Positions 35,525 to 47,524 of a stretch of 64,000 nucleotides of DNA are shown here, piece by piece. The notes below the pieces were generated by a model. That model searched no databases. It saw only the letters and a list, made by a program, of their open reading frames with translations, and was not told the DNA's origin. The position numbers were made by a program, and so were the translations under genes. The stretch is from positions 31,120 to 95,119 of the forward strand of contig MU400670.1 of assembly GCA_022578965.1 (NCBI GenBank), in the 5' to 3' direction. The DNA comes from Xylaria sp. FL1777 (taxonomy: Eukaryota > Ascomycota > Sordariomycetes > Xylariales > Xylariaceae). Numbering within the stretch: position 1 is the first letter of the stretch; every line of letters begins with the position of its first letter.

Positions 35525-35920
35525 ATGTCTCAGCCGCCTTCTCCTCCTCCTCTTCCTCCTTCTACCCCTAGGTCTCAAACTCATCGTTCACAGGTCTCTC
35601 CATCTCTTAATCAGCCGCCTTCTTCATCGACCTCTTCTACTCCTCCTCGTTCAGGGACCCCTCTGAGCACTTCGCCTTCGCGCCGTACTCCTCCGCTATC
35701 ACTACTTGCTTCTACTTCGCCCCCTTCTCGACCGGTTTCTTTGACCACATTTCCCTTCACACCTCCCCCATCCCCCCAAAGAACACCATCTCCTACTCTT
35801 CCTTCTCCTCCTCCATCCCCATCCCCATCCCCACCGCCGCCTCCGCCCCCGCCTACGTCCACAGCCCCCAGTCGTCCTCTGACCCTGACACTTAAGAGTC
35901 TTATTCCGCGTTGGCGATAA
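35525..35920 (+). CDS. Proline/serine-rich small ORF, doubtful gene
   Basis: A 131-residue frame made almost entirely of Pro, Ser and Thr, ending TLTLKSLIPRWR. It has an A-rich leader and an ATG at 35525, so it could be a small disordered protein. The composition equally follows from an underlying CCT/CCATCC simple repeat (about 35800-35860). No domain, signal peptide or homologue is recognised. Confidence 0.3.
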   Translation: MSQPPSPPPLPPSTPRSQTHRSQVSPSLNQPPSSSTSSTPPRSGTPLSTSPSRRTPPLSLLASTSPPSRPVSLTTFPFTPPPSPQRTPSPTLPSPPPSPSPSPPPPPPPPTSTAPSRPLTLTLKSLIPRWR

Positions 35921-37089
35921 TGCATAGTTTCTGCACGTTCACCTTGGCTTCCACTATTGGAGTTAATTAGGGGTGTGTTTAATTATCAATTGTGATTTTC
36001 TAGGTATTTTTTGTTTTAAGTATTACCAATACTATGCTTGCCTGAACTTGATATTAGTTTGTAGTAATATTAGTTTTCTCCTTCATTTCACCATGACTAA
36101 TTCTAGTTTACTTGTGATACTGACCAATAAATACACTTAGATTCTTTCATAACGAGTTTTCCTTTCTTGTTTTTCTTCCTTGGTTTGGGAAAAGGAGACT
36201 AACGACTTTTATTGTCCGTGTATAACGAGGGCTGGTTGGACTGTATTCAGAACATAATAATCTGTTATGGCTACAAAAGTCCATGCCTCCCCATTAGGGC
36301 TGTTGCCGAGCATGGTGGCTGTCCTTGAGTCTATATACAATTGGTTCGGGGCTTCCTAACCTCCGGGGTCCGCCAATACGTTTCAGATTAGCGAGGGCTG
36401 AATAGCTTCACTTCTGGATACGCGAGACAGTCTCAATAAGTCTCAATGCAGCGTAGTACGGTCCCGGTGTCTCACCGAACTATGCGTCTGGAGATAGCAC
36501 AAAATGTTCAGCACGTTCAGCGCGTGTGACACCATGCTAGAGGATATGGGTATATATATACTAACGTAAGTATACAAATACAAGAGAGAAATATAATGAT
36601 GAATAGGAGCATAAGTCCAGATGAGTATATCAAGAATATTGACGTTTACACCAGATATCTGTATTAAGGTAAGTTGATATTGTCCAGGAGAAATGAGTTA
36701 TCAATTTTAGAGGTAGATGATGATTAAAAGGTACTCGAGGACCATTTGCCTAAAACGGTAAGCATCACAGTGTGTGATATTTCTAAAAATGCAGGCTTTT
36801 TGACCAGCTTTACTAGCTCACTAACTGTGCGAATACAATGGCATTTACCGTACCGAATGCCCATCTGCTGAATCATCCTCCTCTTGTAGTTTTTCGATTT
36901 ATAATAGTAAGGGGCTAATGTAGTGTATAAAGTCAGAGGAAGAGAATAGCAATATATTCTGGAAGTTCATTGAGATATTCAAGCATCTCATATGTGAATC
37001 TCAATTTGAGCCGCTCAGCTTTGTGATAAACTTATTTTTCGAGTCATCAGTTTCTACCTGGATCTTCCACGGCGGTTCTAAACATAAGG
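35921..37089. other. Intergenic, AT-rich
   Basis: No gene seen. The last part is the promoter of the oxidoreductase at 37090. Confidence 0.5.
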
Positions 37090-38271
37090 ATGGCTCCCAT
37101 CCGTGTAGCACTCATCGGCCTCTCCGCCTCGGCCAAGGTCAACTGGGCCGAACAGGGCCACCTCCCCTACCTCCACTCAGCGCGGGGCAAGTCACACTAT
37201 GAGCTTGTCGCCTTGCTGAATTCCAGCGTCGAAGCTGCTGAGGCCGCGCGTGCTCACTTCAATTTACCACCCAATGTCAAGACTTACGGCAACCCTGATG
37301 ATCTGGCCGCAGATAAAGACGTCGATCTCGTCGTGTGTAATACCAGAGTCGACACACATGTCCTCACGACCGCGCCGTCCATCCATGCTGGCAAGGCCGT
37401 GTTCATCGAGTGGCCGCTGGCTGAGAACTACGAAGCCGCGCTTTCTCTGACAGGGAACAAACGCGTGGATCATAGCGTTATTGGTCTGCAGGGTCGCGTA
37501 TCGCCTATCGTTCTCAAGCTGAAGCAAGTTTTGAAGTCGGGGCGCATCGGCCGTGTGCTGAGTAGTGATGTCCGGGCGTTTGGCAACCTCGGCCGAAGAG
37601 ATAGTGTCTCCGAGTCGGTGTCGTACTTCACTAAGAGGAGTATCGGAGGAAACCACATCACCATCGCGTATGCGCACACGATTGATTATGTACACGAGGT
37701 GCTGGGCGAGTTCGACAGCTTTCAGAGCCGCATGCAGATCCAGCGGCCGGTCCTCAAGATCAGGGATCAAAACGGCGCGACGACTGACCAGGAGATCCAT
37801 TCTGATGTCCCAGATCTCGTGGCCGTTCATGGGAAGCTGGCGGAGGGCAAGGCAGAAATTGCCGAGAACGCCACGTTGTGTTTCACTTTCCGCTCCGGGC
37901 AGCAATTTAAAGATACGCCCGGGTTCCTTTGGACTATCAACGGCGAGAAGGGTGAGATCATGGTAACGGCGACCGGGCCCTACATCCACACCGACTCGTA
38001 TAAAGATCCAGTTGATATTAAGCTGCACGACCATGCCACAGACGAGGTGGTCCCGATTGAATGGGACTGGCAGGGTTGGCAGAAAGAGCTTCCACGTCGC
38101 TCGAGAGTTGTGGCAGAGCTATACGAGCGACTTGCGCACTGGTGGGAGAATGGGAGGCCGGCGGGCGAACTCCCCTGGGAGCGGGAGTGGCCGCGTCTTC
38201 ACGACGCAGTGGCCAGAATGAACGAGTTTGACGAGTTGTTTAGACAATACGACGAGCAAGATGATGTCTGA
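37090..38271 (+). CDS. Gal80-like Gfo/Idh/MocA oxidoreductase
   Basis: NAD(P)-binding protein of the GFO/IDH/MocA family, 393 aa, single exon. The Rossmann loop is VALIGLSASAKVNWAEQGHL (residues 6-25), followed by DVDLVVCNTRVDTH, FIEWPLAENYEAA (the EKP-type motif, with Trp for Lys) and VIGLQGRVSPIVLKLK; the C-terminal alpha/beta domain runs to the end. The GLSAS start, the EWPLA motif and the LQGR-SP segment are the pattern of yeast Gal80 and its filamentous-fungal relatives. Replacement of the EKP lysine, which helps catalysis in true dehydrogenases, fits a sensor or altered enzyme (inference). A galactose role is not shown, since no GAL genes are nearby. Confidence 0.85.
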   Translation: MAPIRVALIGLSASAKVNWAEQGHLPYLHSARGKSHYELVALLNSSVEAAEAARAHFNLPPNVKTYGNPDDLAADKDVDLVVCNTRVDTHVLTTAPSIHAGKAVFIEWPLAENYEAALSLTGNKRVDHSVIGLQGRVSPIVLKLKQVLKSGRIGRVLSSDVRAFGNLGRRDSVSESVSYFTKRSIGGNHITIAYAHTIDYVHEVLGEFDSFQSRMQIQRPVLKIRDQNGATTDQEIHSDVPDLVAVHGKLAEGKAEIAENATLCFTFRSGQQFKDTPGFLWTINGEKGEIMVTATGPYIHTDSYKDPVDIKLHDHATDEVVPIEWDWQGWQKELPRRSRVVAELYERLAHWWENGRPAGELPWEREWPRLHDAVARMNEFDELFRQYDEQDDV

Positions 38272-40497
38272 ATACCTGTCTGGGCTACTTCGTTACAGGT
38301 GATGAATAGTATATACATGACGCTACTATTGAATGGGACCTCTCCGCGTAGGGATTACGAGATGTTGCTTTGTTTCTTGTGTTTTCTTATTGGTAGTGAT
38401 TGATCTTTGCCCTGGCCTAGGATTAGTTGCAGCAGCATGGTTGGTTCATCAGTACACAGACATGATGTTGAAACTGATGTGGGAACTGTGGTATGGGCAG
38501 AGAACCCAGGATAGATTCGAACCCTAATTATGCCAGCATTCTATGCTTATGCAGACTATTGGTAGCGCTAGCATGTGTTGGTTTGCCCTCCCTTTCCCAG
38601 CACCTGGGTATGTCCCGCACACACTGGATACTCCCGCTTCTCGATCGATTGCGTGTATCCGAATAGCTGGGCGCGTTGTTGCCACCCGACGTTCCCACCT
38701 TACTTGGTGCTCTGCTTGGTCTCGTCTCACCTATTTAGTGCATCTACTGTTACTTAGATAGTGCGCTTGAACACTAGATGGACTAGCATAGGTGGTGTCC
38801 TACGTACGGTAGTACTGCGTAGAGCCATGCGGTTGCATGGATGGTCCCCGTCATGGCCATTTCTACCTCGGCGAAATTCATCCACTTATCCTCTTGTCGT
38901 CGCACCTTATTACCTACAGCAGGCAGCTTATCTTTGCCCGACAACTACAGGTAGTATATGAGATGGGTCTGTACACTATCTGCGCTACAACATATTATAC
39001 TAGTAGGTATAGGGATTAGTATCAGATCATCTGTGTCATCCAAATTATACGCCAAGCAATCGTTATCTACCATTGAGTTATCTCGCTGGGGGCTGGCGAT
39101 GTACGTTATCTCGAGAGTCAGGGATGTTACCTTTTCACATATCGAGTGAGTCGGTTACGGTACGCGCGTTGAGTAAGACGTAGATAGCACGTTAAAATTT
39201 AAATTTGAAACTTTGGTTATTTTTTTTCATTGTTGGCCTACTGCGTATGCATTTGTAAAGAGAAGTGTATATGGCTTGGTCTAGGCTCAGTCTAAACCCG
39301 AGTCTAAACTAGATGTACGGTTAAATGCGGCATGGCTTCTTGTCATACGTACATAGTATACATACAATACATAGGATGGTAAAAGCTCTACGTACACATG
39401 TAGTATAGTATATGTAGGCGGTTCCGTACCTAGTGTAGGCGGCGCAAGGATGGGAACCGAGCCAGTATCCACTCACGATCGGGCCATTCAACGGTTCGTT
39501 AACGGGCATTCGTGGAGCATCGGACAACGCGGCGGTGGAGTGACTAGCTGCTGCTGCTACAACACTGTCGTGTGAGGATCGACGTCATTCTCCCTCACTA
39601 ATTCAGGGCTCCTGTACTAATTTTTTTGCGGTATTAAGAGAGAACCAATGATGGCCTGTAGATTTCAGCCTTAGAAATTGCCTACAAGGGACTAGTGGGC
39701 TGGATCCGTATCCCATCCATGTCTTTATCGTGCGTTGCGCTTTGTTTTCATACAGATACTTACTTCGTACTTACCTACGAATATTACCCCTACTTGATCT
39801 GGAGTTCTGTTCATTGCGTAATATGGAGACGCACGATAAGGATCGAAAGATTGAGGCTCTCAGCACATGGATCCTTGGAAAGCAATGACTACTACGCTGT
39901 TGTATCGGGATGACTTACAAGTGACAGATGAGGATACACTTCGCATTCGTAACCTATACGTACATAGAAAGTAAATGCAGGCCGTTACCCTAGGGGGCAG
40001 CCACCATCAATCTATCTACTTACAGTACCTACTGTAGGTAGTACAACGGCACTAAGCAACTCGTGGCGAAGCTCACCGAACAAGGTCTTAACACCCTTGT
40101 TGCCCCTCAGTACAACCCCCTGTCGTCCGTTAGAGTCGACTCTGATCAGGTTAGAAGTTCCAGCTTGTCGGGAGCTAGATAGCAAGTTGAACCAACACCA
40201 TGTAACCGTTTCCCCTGGGACTGGGGCAGCCTGGGTGGGCAAATAGCCATCGTCCTGATGGTAAACTTGGCAGGCTTTGCGATCCCTCTCTGTCAGTGAT
40301 CAGCACCCGTTCCTTTATTTCTTCGCCCTCTTTCCGTCATTTGTCACTCCAGCTCTCTTAAGCGTTGCAAACAGACTTCATGGAGCAATAGCCGTGACAA
40401 GTCTATACCCTCCATTCTCTTTGCAGTCTCTTGCGCTAACGTTGTCTTGTTTATCGACCACACGTAGAGAGTGACGATACTGCTGACGGCGAGGAGG
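38272..40497. other. 2.2-kb intergenic region
   Basis: No supported gene. A T-rich tract lies at about 39220-39230. Around 40050-40150 both strands are open, but no start or family is recognisable. Confidence 0.5.
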
Positions 40498-42239
40498 ATG
40501 GGTGCAAAGCCGGACGCCATGGTCTCCGACGACCATTTCGGCCACGAGACGGAGTCGGACACGGCTGACCAGGTGCTGACCTCGCTAGGTTACAAGCCCG
40601 AGCTGTTGCGCACGCGATCTACTTTTCAGGTCGCCTTCATGTCCTTCGTCCTGGCTTCGGTTCCGTATGGTCTCGCTACAACCCTCTACTATCCACTGGT
40701 ATGCGGTGGCCCCGTCGACATCATCTGGGGCTGGGTCGGTGTGTCGCTCGTTATCATCTGTGTCGCGGCCTCGCTCGGGGAGATCACGAGTGTCTACCCA
40801 ACCGCCGGCGGTGTCTACTACCAGGCCTTCATGCTCGCACCTCTGAGCTACCGTCGCCTCTCGGCTTGGATTTGCGGCTGGTTGTACGTCGTCGGCAACA
40901 TCACCATTACGCTATCTGTCAATTTCGCCACTGCGCTATTCCTAGTCGCTTCCGTCAATGTTTTTGAGACATCCGATGGTGGAGACGTGTTGAAGGGCGA
41001 CGCCTACCAGGTGTTTTTGATCTTTCTCGGTATTACCTTAGTCTGCAATCTTGTGTGTGCATTATGCAACGCATGGCTGCCCATTTTAGATGTACGACCA
41101 CTTCTGACTGTCACCTCTCCTTTTGCTCTTGGCTTGCTGAACCCCGTTGTACTAACTGCTTTTTCTGTAGACATTTGCTATCTTCTGGACTTTCGCAGGC
41201 GTAATTGCTATCTTGATTACCGTGCTAGTCGTTGCCAAAAATGGACGCCACGATGGTAGTTATGTGTTTGGTCATTTCGAGGCCAACTCGGGTTGGACGC
41301 CGGGCTGGTCATTCTTTGTTGGTCTACTGCATGCTGCTTACGCCACTTCTTCGACGGGCATGATTCTCTCGTAAGAAGAACCTCCTTCCTTCTAGGTCAC
41401 GCGACACCATACCATCTGAGTGATGCTAATGTGCTATGCAGCATGTGTGAGGAAGTCAAAGCGCCTGCTACTCAGGTGCCCAAAGCCATGGTTCTAACCA
41501 TCCTGTTTAACCTTGTTGCTGGGCTGATCACTCTCATTCCACTCGTATTCGTCCTCGGCGACATCCAAGAGCTTATTTTGCTTGCCCAACCTGTCCCGGC
41601 CATCATCAAGAGTGCCGTAGGCAGCCCGGGTGGTTCGTTTGGCTTGCTGATTCCTATCCTCGTGCTTGGCATCCTATGTGGTATTGGTTGCACTACGGCT
41701 GCATCACGCGCCGTTTACGCGTTTTCTCGCGACGGCGCCATTCCCGGCTCGAAGTGGTGGAAGGTCGTCCATCCCAAGCTTGACGTGCCTCTCAACGGCA
41801 TGATGCTGAGCATGGTGGTTCAGATTGCTCTCGGTCTCATCTACTTCGGTTCCTCGGCTGCGTTCAACGCCTTCTCCGGCGTCGGAGTTATTGCGCTCAC
41901 GGCCGCCTACTCCGTGCCTATTATCGTGAGCATGTTGGAGGGTCGCAAGACGGTGTCTAGCGGTTCCTTCTTTCTTGGTAAACTCGGCTGGGCCTGCAAT
42001 ATTGTCTCCGTCTGTGCGTCGTTCCCTATCCTGGGCACTGCCCGTATATCTCTCTTGCTAACACAGAAGTAGCTTGGACTTTGCTAGTTATACCTCTTTT
42101 CTCTTTGCCGACTGTTGTTCCTGTTACCGATCCAAGCTTCGCTAATTACGCTCCTGTGGTCTTTGTCGGGTTTACTGTGATCTCGTTAATTTGGTACATC
42201 GCGTGGGGTCGCAAGAACTACGTCGGGCCGCCAACATGA
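40498..42239 (+). CDS. APC-family amine/amino-acid permease (GABA/choline type)
   Basis: Plasma-membrane permease of the amino acid-polyamine-choline superfamily. Four exons (40498-41091, 41171-41370, 41442-42013, 42073-42239) encode 510 aa; introns are 79, 71 and 59 nt. The start is ATG at 40498, as the longer frame begins with GTG. Joins read WLPILD/TFAIFWTFAG, STGMILS/MCEEVKAPATQVPKAM and NIVSVS/WTLLVIPLF. Landmarks are EITSVYPTAGGVYYQ near the N-terminus (about residue 100) and CEEVKAPATQVPKAM (about 267-281), both typical of fungal GABA/choline transporters such as yeast Uga4 and Hnm1. About 12 membrane segments. The last exon carries the final helix and NYVGPPT tail. Substrate is not determinable. 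Confidence 0.92.
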
Positions 42240-42586
42240 ATGCGGCAAGTGGCTGTCTGGCTAGTATCGCTTCAAACTTTAGATATTCTAGACTTTTCTA
42301 GGCCCTCCTATTGCTGTGAACTGCTGCCATTCTATACAACTTTAGAGCGTATTTTGGTTTGATTATAGCGCCAAGTGACAGCCAAGGTTATGAGTATTAC
42401 TAGTGAGTCGGAAATGTATAGCCTTAACGTCGCCAATATCAAAAAAATATATATATATTCACAGGACATTCTGGAAATTCATGCCTGAGATATCGCGGTA
42501 TACATCAATTTGGGATGGGCTACATAAACATGCCCGTTGTCTTGATATATGCACAAAGCCAGTTACCTACCCCGACAGTATTGTAA
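42240..42586. other. Convergent 3' spacer
   Basis: 347 bases between the permease and polysaccharide monooxygenase stops. Nothing else is seen. Confidence 0.6.
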
Positions 42587-43761
42587 TTAAGTACATTGCG
42601 AGTAATAGTCGTTCAAGGCGTTACATTTTCCAGACTGTGATGTCATTAGCTAACAGCTTTACTGAAAACCGCATTTGGACGACTTACAGCACACGTGGTG
42701 CACCCCGAATAACCAATGCCGCCGCATTGGCCGTATAGAGCGACAGTGCACCCCGTGGGGCTCGAACCACTGCCCGTCGTTGTCGCAGTAGACAGCGTTG
42801 TTGATGATCCACTGCCGCCACCGCTCCCTGCTGACGACGTCGGGCTGCTGCCAACCGCGCAAGTCGCCTCACAAGCTCCGCACGCTGCGCCAGCGCTCTT
42901 TGTCGAACCACCCGAGTACACTGTCCCGATGAATGTCAGCCTAGGTAGTATGCTAAGGATAGAAACGCTTAGATTGCAACGCACCGGTAGGACCTGGTGC
43001 GATGTATGTGCTCATTGGCGCGTGAATATTCACCAGGATACCCGGGTCGCTCGCTGCGTACGCTCCGGGTAATGCGACGGCCGCCGGCTTAGCGGACCCG
43101 GATCCCGTCACCGTGAGCTGATAGCACGTCATGTAGAACTGGGCCTGCCCGGAGCTCGACGCCGTATGCAGTGCGATCGCCTCGGCACGCAGGAGGTAGT
43201 CTCCAGGCGCAAGGTCGGAGGGGATCTTGACGTTCATCAAGCCGCAGCACTCGTTCAGGTCATTGGTGCCCCAGAAGTCAGCATCTCCGGTTGACCCGCT
43301 CGGGTTCAGCGCCCACGTATCGGCGAAGATCTTGAACCACGACGCTGCCGATCCGTCCGCGCTCGCCGCGTTTGACACAGACGCCATGTACACTTGCACC
43401 GGCCCGTAATGGGCCCCGCCGATCGCCTCGTTCGCACACGACCGGTCCCCTGGCTGCTGGTGCATCTCTACTGTCACTGTTGCGCCAGCGGCCACTGAGC
43501 ATTTTCCTGATACAGCCGATGTGCCGGCGTTACAGGCGATGTCTTTGGAAGTCACATCTTGAACAGGTGAGTTGGACAGTGGCAGGCGGGCGCAGCTTGC
43601 TCCGTGCTGCAGATGTCAGTGCTTTCTATCATCACTTCCGGGAATCAAGGGTAACTTATATAATCTACACCGTTTATCCAGAGGTCTTGGAATGTAGCAT
43701 GTGCGGCAACGTTTGTCGTGCCGAAAGCCACGGCAGCGGCTGCATATAGAGTCGACTTCAT
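42587..43761 (-). CDS. AA9 lytic polysaccharide monooxygenase with CBM1 domain
   Basis: Secreted copper enzyme that oxidatively cleaves cellulose or related glucans. Four exons on the minus strand (43761-43656, 43599-42985, 42920-42688, 42634-42587) give 333 aa. Signal peptide 1-20, then mature His1 in HATFQDLWING; the second copper His is in GAHYGPVQVYM, and the axial Tyr in FYMTCYQLTV. After PGPTVYSGGSTKS comes a Ser/Thr/Gly linker and a CBM1 (ALYGQCGGIGYSGCTTCA, then SGKCNALNDYYSQCT). The last 53-nt intron cuts the CBM1, leaving 15 codons and the stop in exon 4. The first intron is less sure: donor GTTACC with acceptor CGGAG gives GVDYITSCARL; acceptor CTGCAG would be more usual but is out of frame with it. 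Convergent with the permease. Confidence 0.9.
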
Positions 43762-45882
43762 ATTATGATGCGGTTCGGATTCCAGATTCGTGGGTAGATG
43801 TAAGGCGCACTCGAATTATTGATCACGAAGATTTGGATTCTTGACTAGAGGATTTGGGAATCTGCCTTGCATATATTCGTCTCCGTTTGTCCTCATTTGC
43901 ATCAATACGGACCGCCAACCATCGTATCTTGTATTTCGAACGGTTTTCCTTCATCATAAATCCACTTGGGCGCGGAGTGAAGTGCCGGCTTGCCGAGACA
44001 GGCCAATGCCCACGCCGGAGCATGAACTAGAATACTCGTCATGCGACTTTCTACCCTGACACGATGTGACGATGGCAAACCAAGCTACGGGAGGTGGATT
44101 CCACGGAATCACAAACCCGGTATCGACCCTGCACTAAGAGGGCCAAGAAATCCGTTCGCGGAGCCCCGGTGAGGGCTCTATTGGTGGGATCGGAACCTCG
44201 AAATTGGAACGGCAATCAATCTCCAGATTGCCAGATTAGGTGTACGGCGTTTCATACCGCTCAAATGGCTTTTACTTACCTACATGAGGGAAAAAAAATC
44301 ACACGGGAGAAATGAAGTTATCTTCGCAGTATATTCAACGGAGGCTTAAGTTAGTAAACAAGTTAAATTATTTAATGTAAGTTTATATGTAACTCATAAA
44401 ACTTGGGATGTTTTTCAACCGTTTAGCTTTTGCACATAAGGCCATACGGACCACTTTCTTAGTGCATGTAAGTATCTTAATAATTCCTGGATTTTTTACC
44501 AATACAATTTAAGTACTCTTTAGGTGAATGTGTTTTCTTAGTTTGGGTCTCCTATATTAACTTTCATGAGGCCAAGTTCAAATGTTGAAGTAGAGTGAAG
44601 TGGTTAGGTATGGCTTAGTTATACAGCCAAACGGAAGTATAGCTATACTTTTTTCTTAATATTGGGATAGAATCTTTTTGGCGTATGAGGTTAATATAGG
44701 CAGCTAGATTTTAATTTTTTTTGCTTTAATCAATTGCGCTTGATTTAATTGTTATATTTTTTATAATATAATCATTCAAACGTCTTGACTGCTGTGTTGC
44801 AGTGTCCGGCCGCTAAAGTAGGATGCGCTAATAGGTGCCATAATAGCTATAGCTCATTCACCCACTCCTTACTGAGCCGGATGAATTTATTAACATTCAT
44901 GACCTCCTAAGAATCTTTCTATGATTATCGACGATGAGATGGGATATGCGGGTGCGAGCAATATGTGTAGCTCACCTACATTAGCTACGAATAACCCCTA
45001 CATTGGCTTTGTTTACACTATCGGTGAGTTAAGTATGGTTGAGCGTGGTGTCAAGCACAGGGCAGATGAACAACAAGTCTAACTCCAAGGTGGCTTGTTA
45101 CTAGCTATTAAGGGTGAACTGTTTGACATAGAAGTCTTCATGAAATATAATACTTACAAACCTTTAATTAAAAGAAATGTTCAGAGAAGTTGAGTCCCGG
45201 TTACTTATTCAGATAATATACCGTACTGTTATCCCTTTGACTGGCGTTTCGGGATCAAAGTTACTCTACTAACAGTCTAGGGATGTTACTATCCCACATG
45301 GAGCCGAAACGCCAGTCAAAGGGATACTGTTAGGAGTTTGCGCCACAATAAGCCGGCTAGTCGATTGACAGCAGATTCTCTTTCATGCGGAATATTAATC
45401 AGCAACACATATATGGCAGTGTAAGCGCCAAGCCTGCCAATACTAATGCGGGCAGCTATGAGCTCTTAATCCACCATGATTAGATAAAGGATAAAGCCCA
45501 ATATTGTTGGTTTTCACAATACATAGATCCTAGAGGCTGCTACTCCAAGCTCCCACTTTTAACCCACATAGAATCCCGAGGCTGCTCGGAAACTCGATGC
45601 GCGTAGTTAAAGTACAGTAATTATTGATAAGCTAGATATATAGGTATAAAGCCTCTAGCCTGGAAACCATTTTCCCGATGATTTTTGAATCTGACAAGCG
45701 GTGGAGTCGACGCGGAATTTATACTACACTATACAACCGTAGGGTAGCAGCCGTGCCAAGGCGCAGGGATTATTTCAAATGTCTCATTTTATTTCGTCTT
45801 GATCACTTCATGACCTCTCTCCCTCGCTCTACTACTCTATTCCGAGACTTCCGCTGTTCGCAGCGGTTTGACGACAGCTGAG
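43762..45882. other. AT-rich intergenic region carrying a small inverted-repeat element
   Basis: No supported gene. From about 44330 the sequence is AT-rich with long T runs. The 95-bp element at 45231-45325 lies inside it. The promoter of the exporter gene lies at the end. Confidence 0.55.
45231..45325. mobile_element. MITE-like element with 22-bp perfect terminal inverted repeats
   Basis: Left arm 45231-45252 (begins ATCCCTTTGACTGGCG) is the exact reverse complement of the right arm 45304-45325. The 51-bp centre is unrelated and non-coding. The hexamer ACTGTT abuts both ends (45225-45230 and 45326-45331), as a target-site duplication would. The same sequence can be read as a TA duplication with arms one base shorter. 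Non-autonomous, with no transposase. Confidence 0.7.
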
Positions 45883-47524
45883 ATGGCTGAAAAGCGCGAT
45901 ACGTCAACGCCCTCAGCCGGTGAGGGTGACAAGAGTATCACTGACGGGGAGGACATGGCACTACAACAGTCCCGCGTCGAGTCGATTTGGCCAGCCGAAA
46001 ACATCTCGTTTCCTCGGGAATTTCTCATGGTGTTTGTCTCCTGCATGGCCCAATTCTGTACTCGTAAGCCCGCCCCCTTTGAATCCCTCTTCCAGCCGCA
46101 GTCCAACTTCGTGAGCCGTTGAATAGCCGGAAACTAACAAATGTCCACCGATCGCAGAAGCTTCATTTGCCTCCGTTTTGTACCAGCTGCACATCATCGG
46201 AGGTTCGTTTGACGTCACAAGTGCGGGCCGGTTGGCGTGGCTCGTCGCCGGTTATTCATTGACCGTCGGAACTTTTATTTTGTTCTCCGGCCGGCTCGGT
46301 GATGCGTTCGGATATAAGCGCATGCTGTTAATTGGTTTCGCATGGTTTAGCCTTTGGTCCATTATCGTCGGTCTCAGTGTCTACTCGAATTATACTCTAA
46401 TTGTATTCGCCCGCGTGCTCCAAGGCATTGGCCCAGCAATTTGCTTACCTAATGCCCTCGCCATCCTGGGCTCGGTATACCCACCGGGACATAGGAAGGC
46501 CATGGTCTTTGCCTTTTTCGGTGCTGTAGCACCCGTCGGGGCCGTCACAGGAGCCGCTGTTGCATCCGCCATCTCACTAGCTTGGTGGCCGTGGGCTTTC
46601 TGGGCGTTGGGCCTCTGGCTTGCCGCACTCGTTATACTTGGATACATCGCCATACCCGACTTGCCACGGAAGGATGACGTATTTGCCAACGGCTACAACT
46701 GGCAGACTTTAATCGACGAGTTGGATCTACCGGGCGCCGTGACTGGGGTGTCATCTTTGGTGCTTTTCAATTTCGCCTGGAACCAAGCAACCATAGTGGG
46801 CTGGGCGACAGCTGAGACTATCGTGCCCCTCGTCCTCGGCTTAACCATCTTCGGCGTATTTGCTTGGGTTGAGGTCAAGTTCGCTGCACGGCCCTTGCTG
46901 CCGTTTGACTCCATCAATGGCGATGTTGCCTTTGTTCTCGCGACTGTAGCATGCGGCTGGGCAACTTTCGGTATCTGGATCCTATATCTCGTCCAGATTC
47001 TCGAAGAGATCCGACATCTGTCTCCCCTATTAGCAGTTGCTTGGTCGACACCACTTGCTGTTGCTGGCACAGTTGCGGCTATCATTACCGGCCTGCTTCT
47101 CGGTCGTTTCCAGGTCAGGCCGCCTGTTGTTATGACCCTAGCACTGGCCGCGTTCGCCATTGGTATTATTCTCATCGCAACCGTGCCGCCATATCAGATT
47201 TATTGGGGCCAGATCTTCGTTTGTACGATTATCATCCCTTTCGGCATGGACATGAGTTTTCCAGCAGCAACACTAATACTTTCCAATGCTGTCAAGAGAG
47301 AGCACCAAGGAGTTGGCGCTAGTCTTGTCAACACAGTGGTCAACTATTCTATTTCACTTGGAGTCGGATTTGCAGGTACAGTGGAAGTGCAAGTGAACCA
47401 TGGGGACAAACTTGCTGGGTATAGAGGTGCTTTGTACTTCGGCACTGGATTAGCAGGTTTAGGTTTCGGCATCTGCATATTATTCCTCATAAGAGAGCAT
47501 TTCATGCAGCGGAAGGCAAAATAA
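45883..47524 (+). CDS. MFS exporter, Atr1-like (DHA2 type)
   Basis: Plasma-membrane proton-coupled efflux carrier of the 14-TM drug-H+ antiporter group. Two exons (45883-46063, 46158-47524) give 515 aa; the 94-nt intron (donor GTAAGC, branch CTAAC) joins MAQFCTQASFASVLYQLHII. The start is ATG at 45883, as the longer frame begins with TTG. Motif A is SGRLGDAFGYKRML, followed by RVLQGIGPAICLPNALAIL, YPPGHRKAMVFAFFGAVAP and AWWPWAFWALG. This is the pattern of yeast Atr1/Ymr279c-type carriers, which export aminotriazole and boron (family knowledge; substrate here unknown). The N-terminal tail of about 45 residues is acidic and cytosolic. Confidence 0.9.

Noticed and set aside
38495..38600. GGGTTCGAATC (minus strand), a B-box-like sequence
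   Set aside because: The T stem does not pair (mismatches at two of five positions), and no A box or matching acceptor stem lies upstream.
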